Assembly: GCF_900130065.1 (NCBI RefSeq)
Contig: NZ_FQXV01000004.1
Span: forward strand, 124,001 to 188,000
DNA length: 64,000 nucleotides
Origin: Sporobacter termitidis DSM 10068
GTDB lineage: Bacteria; Bacillota; Clostridia; Oscillospirales; Oscillospiraceae
Reading direction: 5' to 3'
The position numbers were made by a program, and so were the translations under genes. The notes under the pieces were generated by a model that was not told the origin of the DNA, made no database searches, and worked only from the letters and a program-made list of their open reading frames with translations. The number at the start of each line of letters is the position of its first letter. The first letter of the stretch is position 1. This document shows, one piece after another, positions 17,170 through 25,262 of this stretch.

Positions 17170-17667
17170 ATGAGCTTTTCTCTGATACCGGATTATTCTT
17201 TCCGCAGCATCTGCGAAGTAACGCCCGAATTTCTGTTAAGCCGGGGTGTGGCCCTGCTGCTGCTTGATCTGGATAATACAATCGCCCCGTACGGCACCGT
17301 CGTTCCGCCCGAGGACATCGCCGCCTGGGCGAAAAACATGAAAAGAAACGGCATAGAGCTGTTTATCATCACGAACAACAGAGGCTCAAACCGCGTCGAG
17401 AGCCTGGCCTCCGCCTTTAAAATGAATTATATTATGAAAGCGCATAAGCCCTTCGTCTCCGGCATCAGCAGAGCGCTGGAGCAGCTGGGCAAAAAGCCCG
17501 GAGAAACAGCGCTCGCCGGCGACCAGGTGTATACCGATATCCTGGCGGCCAACTGCGCCGGCCTGCTGTCGATCATCGTGGAGCCCATTAAAATCAGAAA
17601 CCCCATGCTCAACCTGCGCTACTGGCTGGAAGCCCCCTTCCGCGCGATGTGCCCGAATAAGTTGTAG
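17170..17667 (+). CDS. YqeG family HAD-IIIA phosphatase
   Basis: HAD-superfamily protein conserved in Firmicutes, physiological substrate unknown. The 165-residue protein starts at ATG 17170 with AAGGTG upstream; a TTG at 17122 lies before a TATAAT box (17139-17144) and is rejected. Motif I is LLLDLDNTIAPYG near residue 31, motif II is FIITNN, the Lys of motif III is in MKAHKPF, and motif IV is ALAGDQVYTDILAAN. All catalytic residues are present. Confidence 0.9.
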   Translation: MSFSLIPDYSFRSICEVTPEFLLSRGVALLLLDLDNTIAPYGTVVPPEDIAAWAKNMKRNGIELFIITNNRGSNRVESLASAFKMNYIMKAHKPFVSGISRALEQLGKKPGETALAGDQVYTDILAANCAGLLSIIVEPIKIRNPMLNLRYWLEAPFRAMCPNKL

Positions 17668-17673
17668 GCGCGT

Positions 17674-17721
17674 AAAGCATATTAATATATCTAATAGATA
17701 TATATCTGTTAGATATATGGT
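17674..17721. repeat. AT-rich nested palindrome after yqeG
   Basis: TATATCTAATAGATATA and ATATCTGTTAGATATAT overlap to give a pure A/T palindrome of about 35 bp, in sharp contrast to the GC-rich surroundings. It may act as a terminator or mark a junction; no protein is encoded. Confidence 0.5.
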
Positions 17722-17726
17722 GCCCT

Positions 17727-17807
17727 TAAGCCACCGGACACGCCGTGGGGACGGCCGGCGGCCGTACCGGGGCGCGGCCCCATACCTTTGCTGGGTGGGC
17801 GGGCGGG
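17727..17807 (+). repeat. G-quadruplex repeat, copy 3
   Basis: GGGTGGGCGGGCGGG at 17793-17807 is a four-tract motif with one-nucleotide loops, preceded by CCGGGGCGCGGCCCC (17768-17781) and GGCCGGCGGCC palindromes. It ends 34 bp before the M24 peptidase gene. Confidence 0.65.
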
Positions 17808-17841
17808 AACAAAAAACAAGCCCGAAGGGAAGAGAGATAAA

Positions 17842-18906
17842 ATGAACAATCTGGAGAAAATAAAAGCGGCCGTCAAAACCGGCGGCATCGACGCCGTGAT
17901 GATCACCAGCGAATCGAACAGACAGTACGCCACGGGGTTTCACTCCTCGGCCGGCGTCGTCGTCGTCACCGCCGACAACGCCTGGTTTTTCACGGACTCG
18001 CGCTATATCGAGGCGGCCGCGAATGCGATTGACGGCGCCGAGGTGCTGATTGCCGACAGGGAAGAGCCTTACAGCAAGAGGATCAATAAGATTATCGGCG
18101 ACGCCGGGATCAAAACGCTCGGCTTTGAGGACGAGCGCCTCACGTATGCCGAGTATATGGAATGGACCGGGAAGCTGACGGCAAAGCTCCGGCCCGCGCA
18201 GCAGGTCCTGTCGGGACTGCGCGCCGTCAAAAGCCGCGAGGACCTGGACGGCCTGATCCTGGTGCAGAGGATTGCGGAAAAGGCGTTCGGGGAGCTCCTG
18301 CCGCTGGTTTCGGAAAAGATCACGGAGAGGGAGCTGGCGGCCGAGCTTGTTTACAAAATGATGAAAAACGGCGCGGACGACAAGTCCTTCGACCCCATCG
18401 TCGTCTCGGGCGAGCGCTCCAGCATGCCCCACGGCGTCCCGACGGACGCCCGCATCCAAAAGGGCTTTCTGACGATCGATTTCGGCGCCAGGAAAAACGG
18501 CTGGTGCTCCGATACGACCCGGACGCTCTGCGTCGGCAAGCCGGATGAGGAAATGGACCAGATATACCATACCGTCCTGAACGCGCAGCTTGCGGGCATC
18601 GCGGCGGCAAGGGCGGGGGTAAAGGGCAGCGCAATCGACGGCGCGGCCCGCCGCGTGATCGATGAGGCGGGCTATGGGAAGTTTTTCGGCCACGGCTTCG
18701 GCCACGGGCTGGGGCTTGAGGTGCATGAGACGCCCAGCGCCGGGCCCTCTTACGATAAGGAGATCCCCGAAGGCGCCGTCATTTCGGCGGAACCCGGCAT
18801 CTATATTCCGGGCAAATACGGCGTGCGTATCGAGGATGTCGTTTACGTCACAAAGGACGGGTGCGAAAACATTACGAATCTGCCGAAGGCACTTCTGGTT
18901 GTATAA
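17842..18906 (+). CDS. M24 family Xaa-Pro peptidase
   Basis: Dinuclear metal aminopeptidase that removes residues before proline. The 354-residue protein begins at ATG 17842 behind GAAGGGAAGAGAG. An N-terminal creatinase-like domain spans about 1-130, and the catalytic 'pita-bread' domain follows. Metal ligands are visible: Asp in TIDFGARKNGWCSDTTRT (two Asp), His in HGFGHGLGLEVHE, Glu in SAEPGIYIPG and Glu in GVRIEDVV. Placement before efp is common in Firmicutes. Confidence 0.93.
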   Translation: MNNLEKIKAAVKTGGIDAVMITSESNRQYATGFHSSAGVVVVTADNAWFFTDSRYIEAAANAIDGAEVLIADREEPYSKRINKIIGDAGIKTLGFEDERLTYAEYMEWTGKLTAKLRPAQQVLSGLRAVKSREDLDGLILVQRIAEKAFGELLPLVSEKITERELAAELVYKMMKNGADDKSFDPIVVSGERSSMPHGVPTDARIQKGFLTIDFGARKNGWCSDTTRTLCVGKPDEEMDQIYHTVLNAQLAGIAAARAGVKGSAIDGAARRVIDEAGYGKFFGHGFGHGLGLEVHETPSAGPSYDKEIPEGAVISAEPGIYIPGKYGVRIEDVVYVTKDGCENITNLPKALLVV

Positions 18907-18913
18907 ATTGTCC

Positions 18914-18942
18914 TTGCAAACGCTGAACATATAGGATAAAAT
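18914..18942 (+). promoter_or_regulatory. Promoter of efp
   Basis: TTGCAA (18914-18919), 17-bp spacer, TAAAAT (18937-18942), directly after the peptidase stop. efp can therefore be expressed separately. Confidence 0.65.
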
Positions 18943-18978
18943 CAGTAAGAGAGAAGACAATATACAGGAGGATAAAAA

Positions 18979-19542
18979 ATGATTTCTGCAAGTGATTTCA
19001 GAAACGGCGTGACATTTGAGATGGACGGGAAGGTCATGCAGGTTGTTGAATTCCAGCATGTAAAGCCCGGCAAAGGCGCGGCTTTTGTCCGCACCAAAAT
19101 AAAAAATGTCATCACGGGCGCCGTGGTTGAAACCTCGTTCAACCCCACGGATAAATTTGAAAACGCCTTCGTTGAGCGCCGCGACATGGAATACAGCTAT
19201 AACGACGGAAATCTCTACTATTTTATGGATATGGAGACGTTTGAGCTGGAGCCCATCGACGGGAGCCTCCTGGGAGACAACTTTAAATTCGTCAAGGAAA
19301 ATATGCCGTGCACAATCTATTCCTATAAGGGAAAGGTTTACAACGTCGAGCCGCCCAACTTTGTCGAGCTCGTCATTACGCAGACGGACCCCGGCTTTAA
19401 GGGCGATACGGCGACAAACGTGACAAAGCCGGCGACTGTTGAAACCGGCGCGGAGGTCAAGGTGCCTTTGTTTATCAGCGAAGGGGAGAAAATCCGGATA
19501 GACACCAGAACCGGTGAATATCTGGAACGCGCGAAGGGCTGA
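18979..19542 (+). CDS. efp: Elongation factor P
   Basis: Relieves ribosome stalling at polyproline. The 187-residue protein has the KOW-like domain I with the loop [13 protein letters not shown], where the Lys is the residue modified in many species, and two OB domains; the C-terminus has the EF-P signature [24 protein letters not shown] in pieces. AGGAGG precedes the ATG. No yjeA/epmA or ymfI gene is seen in the window, so any modification pathway is elsewhere. Confidence 0.97.
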   Translation: MISASDFRNGVTFEMDGKVMQVVEFQHVKPGKGAAFVRTKIKNVITGAVVETSFNPTDKFENAFVERRDMEYSYNDGNLYYFMDMETFELEPIDGSLLGDNFKFVKENMPCTIYSYKGKVYNVEPPNFVELVITQTDPGFKGDTATNVTKPATVETGAEVKVPLFISEGEKIRIDTRTGEYLERAKG

Positions 19543-19600
19543 TGCCATACGATGGCTTTAGTATACGAAACTGGCTTAAATATCTGAAGGAGGCGTCATT

Positions 19601-20050
19601 ATGACAGTATCGGAAAAAGTAGCATATCTTAAAGGACTGGCTGAGGGACTCGGACTTGACACAGAGACAAAAGAGGGGAAACTCATTTCGGTGATCATTG
19701 ATACTCTGGAAGATATTTCTCTGGAGCTTGAAGAGCTCAACGAAAACGCGCTTGATATCGGCGACGAGCTGGACGCCCTGTCCGACGATCTGTCCGACGT
19801 GGAGGAAGTCATCTTCGGCGACGGCGATGACGACGACCTGGACGACGACGATGACGGGTGCTGTGACGACGACTGCTGCTGCGGCGAGGAGGACTGCGCC
19901 TATGAGGTGACGTGTCCGTCCTGCGGCGAGGATATCGTCATCGAGGAGTCCGACCTTGAAAACGGCTCGATCACTTGCCCCAAGTGCGGCGATAAGCTGG
20001 AGTTTGAATTCGACGAGGATGACGAGAACGGCGAAGGGGAATCCGACTGA
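19601..20050 (+). CDS. CD1247-type N-terminal domain protein with acidic Cys-rich linker
   Basis: 149-residue conserved Clostridia protein of unknown function. Residues 1-70 are a helical domain (SEKVAYLKGLAEGLGLD, then acidic heptads that may form a coiled coil). A stretch of Asp and Cys follows (DDDDGCCDDDCCCGEEDC), and then a zinc ribbon (TCPSCGEDIVI...ITCPKCGDKLEF, CxxC-X18-CxxC). GAAGGAGG precedes the ATG. It follows efp by 58 nt and is closed by a strong terminator, so the two probably share a transcript. Confidence 0.88.
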   Translation: MTVSEKVAYLKGLAEGLGLDTETKEGKLISVIIDTLEDISLELEELNENALDIGDELDALSDDLSDVEEVIFGDGDDDDLDDDDDGCCDDDCCCGEEDCAYEVTCPSCGEDIVIEESDLENGSITCPKCGDKLEFEFDEDDENGEGESD

Positions 20051-20075
20051 AACCCTTGAGCTGTCATTGAGACTG

Positions 20076-20108
20076 AGCGCCTCCGGGCTTTCCCGGAGGC
20101 GCTTTTTT
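20076..20108 (+). terminator. Intrinsic terminator after the CD1247-type gene
   Basis: AGCGCCTCCGGG (20076-20087), loop CTTT, CCCGGAGGCGCT (20092-20103), then TTTTTT. A textbook 12-bp stem. Confidence 0.95.
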
Positions 20109-20176
20109 GCAGGATGCCCGGGCGGCGCGGCGGCCTGACGCAGCGGCGCCGACAGCGCGCAAAATGTTAAAATGTG

Positions 20177-20231
20177 TTGACAAACGGGACTTTTCTGGAG
20201 TATGGTAGGGCTACGATTGAACATTTGTTTA
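20177..20231 (+). promoter_or_regulatory. Promoter with ArsR/SmtB-like operator
   Basis: TTGACA (20177-20182), 18-bp spacer, TATGGT (20201-20206). Just downstream, TGAACATTTGTTTA (20218-20231) matches 12 of 14 positions of the TGAACATATGTTCA type palindrome bound by metal sensors of the ArsR/SmtB family. It fits a metal-responsive promoter for the ATPase at 20447, although the regulator gene that follows is broken. Confidence 0.5.
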
Positions 20232-20279
20232 CATAAAAGTAAAATTAGAGCTGTGCGCTTTTGGTATCGCAGCGCCGCT

Positions 20280-20437
20280 CCTTATGGTGAATTCAGCAAT
20301 TGCGCGCATCGGTTCAGGGGCCTGAAGCAGGCGCACGTCGGCAGCGGGCGCGAGGGCAAGGCGGGCATTTACCGCGCGCTGCCGGCAATATCGGCGCGCT
20401 GATGAAGAACGCGCTTGAACATTCGCGCAGGAAATAG
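20280..20437 (+). pseudogene. Decayed ArsR/SmtB-family regulator gene
   Basis: One frame reads AHRFRGLKQAHVGSGREGKA then GIYRAL, which matches the recognition helix and wing of ArsR/SmtB regulators ('SHqLr.LkqA.lV..rReGk.v.Y.L'). A second frame then gives GNIGALMKNALEHSRRK and TAG at 20435-20437, like their C-terminal helix. The N-terminal half cannot be found and the two pieces are out of frame, so the gene is inactive. It lies between a metal-sensor-like operator and the ATPase gene, the usual place for such a regulator. Confidence 0.6.
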
Positions 20438-20446
20438 GTGATGTCG

Positions 20447-22372
20447 ATGGAAAATGACAGGGATCAGCTTAAAAAGCCGCGTCCGGCGCTGCCGCCGGAT
20501 TTTCTGCTGCTCATGTGCCTTGCCGTATCGGCCGTCCTGCTGGCGGTCGGGCTTTTCGTCCATGTGGCGGCATGGCTGAAAATATTTATCTTTGCGTCCT
20601 CTGTCGTCCTGGCCGGTTATGACGTCGCGGTCGACACGGTGGTAAAGATCGTCAGGGAACACGATTTCGACGAGAGCTTTCTGGTCGTCATCGCGGCCAT
20701 CGGCGTATTTCTGATCGGCAGGGAGGCCGAGGGCGCGGCTGTGATGCTGCTGTTCCGGGTCGGCGAGGTTGTGCGCGATAAGGCCGCCAAAAGGCTGAAG
20801 AGCTCTATTGAGGGATTTGTGGATCTGCGGCCCGACGAGGTCAACGCCGTCGTCAGCGGCGCCATTGTCCGCAAGGCGGCCGGCAAGATCAGGGAAGGCG
20901 ACGTGATCTCCGTGGCCCCTGGCGAACGCTTCGCCCTGGACGGCGTCGTCGTCAGCGGCGTGTCGGAGGTGGACGCTTCCGCGCTGACCGGCTCGTCCGT
21001 CCGCCGGACGGTACGGGAGGGCAGCGAGGTCCTGTCGGGCTGCCTGAACCTGACCGGTACGCTGGACATCCGCGCTACGTGTGAGTTCGACGGCACCACA
21101 GTGTCGCGCCTTTTGAAGTTTGTGGAAAAGGACGAGAGCAAAAAGGCGCGGCCGGAAAAGAAGATCGCGCGTTTCGCGGGCATCTTTACCCCGACGGTTA
21201 TCGCCGCCACGCTCGTTGTCGGCGTCCTTGTCCCGCTGTTCGGCGGCTTCGACTTCAGGCCGTGGCTGAGTAGGGCGTTCGGGTTCCTGGCCGTATCCGG
21301 CGCCAGCGCGCTGGTGATTTCCATTACGCTGACGTACTTTGCCGGCATCGGCGGCGCCGCTAAAAAAGGCATCCTCTTCAAGGGCGCCAGCATCGTTGAC
21401 GCCGCCGCCCACGCCACGTCCGTCGTGTTTGACAAAACGGGGACGCTGACGACGGGCAGCTATCAGGTGGCCGATATCCAGTCGTATAATATTCCCGCGG
21501 ACCAGCTTTTGATGCTGGGCGCTTACGCCGAGGCGTATTCCAGACACCCGATGGCCCGCGCGATCATCGCCGAGGCAGGATTTACGCCCGACTATGACAG
21601 AATTTCCAATTACCGCGAGATCAGCGGCAAGGGCACCGAGGTCGATATCAGCGGCATGACCGTCACAGCCGGGAACGCGCTCATGATGGAGGAGCTTGGC
21701 ATCACGCCCGATATCGCGGAAAACGACGCCAGCGTCGTCTACATCGCGGTGAGCGGCAAATATGCCGGCCGCATCCTCCTCCGGGACACCATCCGACCGG
21801 ACGCGAAAAGGACCGTCAGGGATCTGCACAACATCGGCATCGACAGGATCGCCATGTTCACGGGAGATAAAAAGAGCGCGGCCGGGGAGATCGCCAGCCA
21901 GCTCGGCATACTTGAATTTTACGCGGAATATCAGGTGGAGGACAAGCTCAAAAGGCTCCGGGGGCTCAACGAGATGCAGCTCCCGGGCGACAAGCTGATT
22001 TTCATCGGCGACGGAGCCAGCGACGTACCCGTCCTGCGCCTGGCCGACGTGGGCGCCGCCATCGGCGGACTGGGGTCCGATGAGGCCGCCGACGCTGCCG
22101 GTATGGTCATCATGACCGACGAACCCAGCAAAATCACCGAGGCGATCAAGCTTGCCCGGACTACCGATAAAATCGTCGGGCAGAACATCACCGTGTCGCT
22201 GGTGCTCAAAGGGCTGGTTCTCCTGCTGGTGGCGCTGGGCCTCGCCACGGCATGGGTCGCCGTTTTGGCGGACGCCGTTGTGTCCGTGCTCGCCGTTCTG
22301 AACGCCATGCGCGCCTTCGGGCTCGGCCGGAGGGCGTTCATAAACGGTCCGGAGGAGGAAGACGGCGTCTGA
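20447..22372 (+). CDS. Degenerate heavy-metal (P1B-type) ATPase
   Basis: 641-residue P-type ATPase, start ATG 20447 with AGGTG upstream. It has no N-terminal metal-binding domain. DKTGTLTTG (phosphorylation), SRHPMARAI (P1B HP motif), TGDKKSAA and the C-terminal GGLGSDEAADAAG are present, so the lineage is clear. Three signatures are altered: the membrane CPC reads GAS (VSGASALVIS), TGES reads TGSS (SALTGSSVRR), and GDGxND reads GDGASD. Without CPC the usual Zn/Cd/Cu site is missing, and without the TGES Glu dephosphorylation should be slow. It may have a changed substrate or be a non-transporting relic; the frame is fully open. A decayed ArsR-type gene precedes it. Confidence 0.85.
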   Translation: MENDRDQLKKPRPALPPDFLLLMCLAVSAVLLAVGLFVHVAAWLKIFIFASSVVLAGYDVAVDTVVKIVREHDFDESFLVVIAAIGVFLIGREAEGAAVMLLFRVGEVVRDKAAKRLKSSIEGFVDLRPDEVNAVVSGAIVRKAAGKIREGDVISVAPGERFALDGVVVSGVSEVDASALTGSSVRRTVREGSEVLSGCLNLTGTLDIRATCEFDGTTVSRLLKFVEKDESKKARPEKKIARFAGIFTPTVIAATLVVGVLVPLFGGFDFRPWLSRAFGFLAVSGASALVISITLTYFAGIGGAAKKGILFKGASIVDAAAHATSVVFDKTGTLTTGSYQVADIQSYNIPADQLLMLGAYAEAYSRHPMARAIIAEAGFTPDYDRISNYREISGKGTEVDISGMTVTAGNALMMEELGITPDIAENDASVVYIAVSGKYAGRILLRDTIRPDAKRTVRDLHNIGIDRIAMFTGDKKSAAGEIASQLGILEFYAEYQVEDKLKRLRGLNEMQLPGDKLIFIGDGASDVPVLRLADVGAAIGGLGSDEAADAAGMVIMTDEPSKITEAIKLARTTDKIVGQNITVSLVLKGLVLLLVALGLATAWVAVLADAVVSVLAVLNAMRAFGLGRRAFINGPEEEDGV

Positions 22373-22382
22373 GTCAAAAATA

Positions 22383-22410
22383 ATTGAGGCGGCCTTGTGA
22401 CCGCCTCAAT
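22383..22410. terminator. Bidirectional terminator between the ATPase and the 39-residue gene
   Basis: ATTGAGGCGG (22383-22392), loop CCTTGTGA, CCGCCTCAAT (22401-22410). T-rich sequence follows on both strands (ATATTTTTAC on plus, TATTTTTGAC on minus), fitting two convergent genes. Confidence 0.8.
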
Positions 22411-22420
22411 ACGTATATTT

Positions 22421-22540
22421 TTACTTTGCGCTTGTCGTCTTCTTCTGCGGCTGGCTGACGTTCTGGCTCTGATTCGTGTTTAAGTTCCTGTTCTGCTGAC
22501 TGCCTGTGTCTGACTGCTGGTTTTTGCCCTTGCTGGGCAT
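22421..22540 (-). CDS. 39-residue Gln/Asn/Lys-rich protein
   Basis: A short reading frame on the minus strand with AAGGAGGTG 8 nt before its ATG and a terminator right after its TAA. The product begins MPSKGKNQQSDTGSQQNR and ends KKTTSAK; it is very rich in Gln, Asn, Ser and Lys, with almost no hydrophobic residues and no Cys. The composition recalls small spore proteins, but no SASP signature is visible, so that is only a suggestion. The strong ribosome binding site is the main evidence that it is real. Confidence 0.65.
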   Translation of the reverse strand: MPSKGKNQQSDTGSQQNRNLNTNQSQNVSQPQKKTTSAK

Positions 22541-22661
22541 AAACACACACCTCCTTTTTCCGAAATTACTTGTATTCTGCACAGGCAAAATCCGTTTTAT
22601 ACCTCCGGAAGAAGAAAATGGAAGATGCGGCCCGGCCTCTTAATTTTGGCGGCGCAAAGGC

Positions 22662-22690
22662 TTGCCACGCACGTGAAAATATGTTAAAAT
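22662..22690 (+). promoter_or_regulatory. Promoter of yebC
   Basis: TTGCCA (22662-22667), 17-bp spacer, TAAAAT (22685-22690) with a TG extension just upstream. It lies 53 bp before the yebC ATG. Confidence 0.7.
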
Positions 22691-22742
22691 CTCTGAGGCC
22701 CAAAGCACAGGCGTTATCTGGTTACAACAAGGAGAGGTTACA

Positions 22743-23477
22743 ATGTCGGGGCATTCAAAATGGCACAATATACAAAAAACAAAAGGCGCGGCCGACGCCA
22801 AAAGGGCGCAGGCCTATACGAAAATAGCCCGCGAAATGATCGTCGCGGTGAAAGAAGGCGGCAGCGGCGATCCCTCTTATAACGCGCGCTTGGCCACCGT
22901 CATCGCCAAAGCGAAAGCGGCGAATATGCCGAACGATAACATTAAGCGCACCATCGACAAGGCGCTGGGCAGCGGCAGCGGCGACAGTTACGAAAGCGTC
23001 ACCTACGAGGGCTACGGTCCGGCTGGCGTCGCCGTCATCGTGGAAGCGATGACCGACAACCGCAACAGGACGGCCTCGGAGGTTCGCCACCATTTTGACA
23101 AATACGGCGGCAACCTGGGCGCCACGGGCTGCGTGGCCTGGTCCTTCGACCGCAAGGGCGTCATCGTCATCGACAACGAGGACGGTGACTACGACGAGGA
23201 CACTGTCCTGTCCGACGCGCTGGACGCGGGGGCCGACGATATCGTTACCGACGAAGAAGCCTTTGAGGTCTATACCTCTGTCGATAATTTCAGCAGCGTC
23301 GCCGCGGCGCTGGAAAATAAAAAATATAAATTCCTCTCGGCTCAGGTCGAAATGGTGCCGCAGAATTATGTGAAGCTCACAGACCCCGACGACGTCAAAA
23401 ACTTCGAGCGCATGATCGAGCTCCTGGAAGACAACGACGACGTCCAAAACGTCTGGCACAACTGGGACGAGGAATAA
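22743..23477 (+). CDS. yebC: YebC/PmpR family protein
   Basis: 244-residue member of the YebC/TACO1 family, annotated as a DNA-binding regulator and also tied to translation of difficult proline-rich motifs. It begins with the highly conserved MSGHSKWHNIQKTKGAADAK, and has the central GYGPAGVAVIVEAMTDNRNR and the acidic C-terminal domain LLEDNDDVQNVWHNWDEE. GGAGAGG precedes the ATG. Monocistronic, with its own promoter and hairpin terminator. Confidence 0.96.
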   Translation: MSGHSKWHNIQKTKGAADAKRAQAYTKIAREMIVAVKEGGSGDPSYNARLATVIAKAKAANMPNDNIKRTIDKALGSGSGDSYESVTYEGYGPAGVAVIVEAMTDNRNRTASEVRHHFDKYGGNLGATGCVAWSFDRKGVIVIDNEDGDYDEDTVLSDALDAGADDIVTDEEAFEVYTSVDNFSSVAAALENKKYKFLSAQVEMVPQNYVKLTDPDDVKNFERMIELLEDNDDVQNVWHNWDEE

Positions 23478-23492
23478 AAGCCGAAAGCTTGC

Positions 23493-23535
23493 AAATCCCC
23501 CGCGGTATGTCTTGATTGCATACCGCGGGGGATTT
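23493..23535 (+). terminator. Long hairpin after yebC
   Basis: A 17-bp perfect stem: AAATCCCCCGCGGTATG (23493-23509), 9-nt loop, CATACCGCGGGGGATTT (23519-23535), 15 nt after the stop. Only TTTC follows. Downstream to 23724 there is no gene: a CTGTCGATAAAGCCC/GGGCTTTATCCGACAAG palindrome (23539-23576) and further GC-rich palindromes fill the space. Confidence 0.7.
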
Positions 23536-23724
23536 CAGTCTGTCGATAAAGCCCGTTGGGCTTTATCCGACAAGGGGATGCATGCGGCGCGCTCAGCCGC
23601 GCCCCGCATGAGAAGTGTCACTCCGGAGGCGCATGTCCTCCTGCGTGACAAATTACAGATTTATTTGCCGCCCCGGCGGCAAACTCTGCGAGGCTTCGCC
23701 CTCTGTAAGCGGGCTTTTTGACAA

Positions 23725-23757
23725 GCAAAAAAAGGACGGTTTTCCGTCCTTTTTTGC
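23725..23757. terminator. Bidirectional terminator
   Basis: GCAAAAAAAGGACGG (23725-23739), loop TTTT, CCGTCCTTTTTTGC (23744-23757). A and T runs on the two arms make it work in both directions; it closes the GlsB-like gene on the minus strand. Confidence 0.85.
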
Positions 23758-23781
23758 TTTGGCGATGTTTTGGGCGATGGT

Positions 23782-24057
23782 TCAGGTTGACCTGGACCGG
23801 CTCCCGCTGGCGAGATTGACGATCCAGAGCAGGATGACGGCGCCGACGGTGGCCACGACGAGACTCCAGAAATTGAAGCCGGTGATGCCGGTGCCGCCGA
23901 AGAGATGAAACAGAAATCCGCCGATGAATGCGCCGACGATGCCGACAAGGATATTGGCGAAAACACCCATCCGTTTATCCCGACGCATGATGATACTCGC
24001 GATCCAGCCGGCGATACCGCCTAGAATGACCCAGCCTAATATGCTCAATGTGTTCAC
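23782..24057 (-). CDS. GlsB/YeaQ/YmgE family membrane protein
   Basis: 91-residue protein of the transglycosylase-associated (GlsB/YeaQ) family, linked to general stress in other bacteria. Three hydrophobic segments are visible (about residues 4-24, 32-52, 62-84), with the Gly-rich family pattern GWVILGGIAGWIAS and GIVGAFIGGFLF. A basic loop RRDKRMG lies between segments 1 and 2. Function is unknown. Confidence 0.9.
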   Translation of the reverse strand: MNTLSILGWVILGGIAGWIASIIMRRDKRMGVFANILVGIVGAFIGGFLFHLFGGTGITGFNFWSLVVATVGAVILLWIVNLASGSRSRST

Positions 24058-24193
24058 ATCCTGACATTCTTAGTGAAGGATTTCTCCTATTCTAGTATTG
24101 CAATAAAAAAAGTATCAATGCATCGCCGTGCGGTATCCGGTTTGACAAATTATGCGCCCCTGCGGAACAAAAGGAATTTGTTTTATAAAAAAA

Positions 24194-25249
24194 CTATGAT
24201 TTTAATTTGACCCAAAGGTCGTCGTACTGCCTGAGCGTATCCTGCGGCAGATTGACGTAAATCTGGCAGCGGCTCAGGATATCGTCGGAGGGGAACATGA
24301 CGGCTGCGGTCTCGGCGTCCAGCGTTTTGGCGTACTCGTCGGCCGCATCCTTATTCGGCGAGGTGTAGCTGGTATACTCCATGTTTTTCAGGCTGACGTC
24401 CTTAGAGCACATGAAGTTGATGAACAGCTCGGCGTTCTTTTTGTTGGCCGCGCCCTTGGGAACGCACATGGCGTCCACAAACTGGTTGGTACCCTCGCTC
24501 GGCGCAACGAATTTCAGATCGGGATTCGACTCCTTCATGGTCACGTAGTCGCCGGCGTAATAGGGCGCGATGGCGGCCTCGCCGCTCTCCAGCTTGTCAA
24601 AGATCTGGTCCATCACGTAGGCCTGTACCAGCGGCTTCTGCTGGCGCAGCAGATCGTAGGCCGCGTTCAGCTCGTCGGCGTTCGTCGTGTTGACGGCGTA
24701 GCCGAGGCGCAACAGGGCGATGGCCAGGGCGTCGCGCGAGTTGTCGAACATGAGAATCTTGCCCGCGTATTTGCTGTCGAACAGCCCGCTCCAGCTGGTG
24801 ATATCGTCGGGGATCATCTTTGTATTGTAGATGAGGCCGACGATGCCCGTCATATAGGCCGCCGAGTATTCGCCCGTGGGGTCATAGTCCAGCTTCTTGT
24901 ATTTGTCGTCGATCTGGCTGTAGTTCGGGATATTTGAGAAGTCCAGCTTCTCGAGCATGTTTTCCGCGATGAGGCGGGAGATCATGTAGTCCGACGGAAT
25001 GATGACGTCGTAGCTGGAGCCGCCCGTCTTTAAAACGGCGTACATGGATTCGTTATCGGAGAATGTGGTGTAATTGACCTTGATACCGGTCTGTTTTTCA
25101 AAATCGGCAAAAATGCTCTCGTCGATATACTCGCCCCAGTTGTAGACGTTGACCTCGCCGGACGATGTTTTTCCGCCCCCGGCGGCGCAGCCGGCCAGAA
25201 GCGCCGCAAGCATGACGGCGGCGACGGCAAAGGAAAAAGCTTTTTTCAT
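24194..25249 (-). CDS. potD: Spermidine/putrescine ABC transporter substrate-binding lipoprotein PotD
   Basis: Captures polyamines outside the membrane and hands them to PotBC. The 351-residue protein has a lipoprotein signal with lipobox LLAGC (Cys21), then VNVYNWGEYIDESIFADFEKQ in pieces, the strand SYDVIIPSDYMISRL and YNTKMIPDDITSWS, all typical of PotD/PotF. It is the last gene of potABCD on the minus strand, 13 nt after potC. Specificity between putrescine and spermidine cannot be told. Confidence 0.93.
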   Translation of the reverse strand: MKKAFSFAVAAVMLAALLAGCAAGGGKTSSGEVNVYNWGEYIDESIFADFEKQTGIKVNYTTFSDNESMYAVLKTGGSSYDVIIPSDYMISRLIAENMLEKLDFSNIPNYSQIDDKYKKLDYDPTGEYSAAYMTGIVGLIYNTKMIPDDITSWSGLFDSKYAGKILMFDNSRDALAIALLRLGYAVNTTNADELNAAYDLLRQQKPLVQAYVMDQIFDKLESGEAAIAPYYAGDYVTMKESNPDLKFVAPSEGTNQFVDAMCVPKGAANKKNAELFINFMCSKDVSLKNMEYTSYTSPNKDAADEYAKTLDAETAAVMFPSDDILSRCQIYVNLPQDTLRQYDDLWVKLKS

Positions 25250-25262
25250 GGACGATACCCCT

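Noticed and set aside
17386-19548. 720-codon open frame on the minus strand opposite yqeG, the M24 peptidase and efp
   Set aside because: It is a shadow of three well-supported plus-strand genes and shows no domain.
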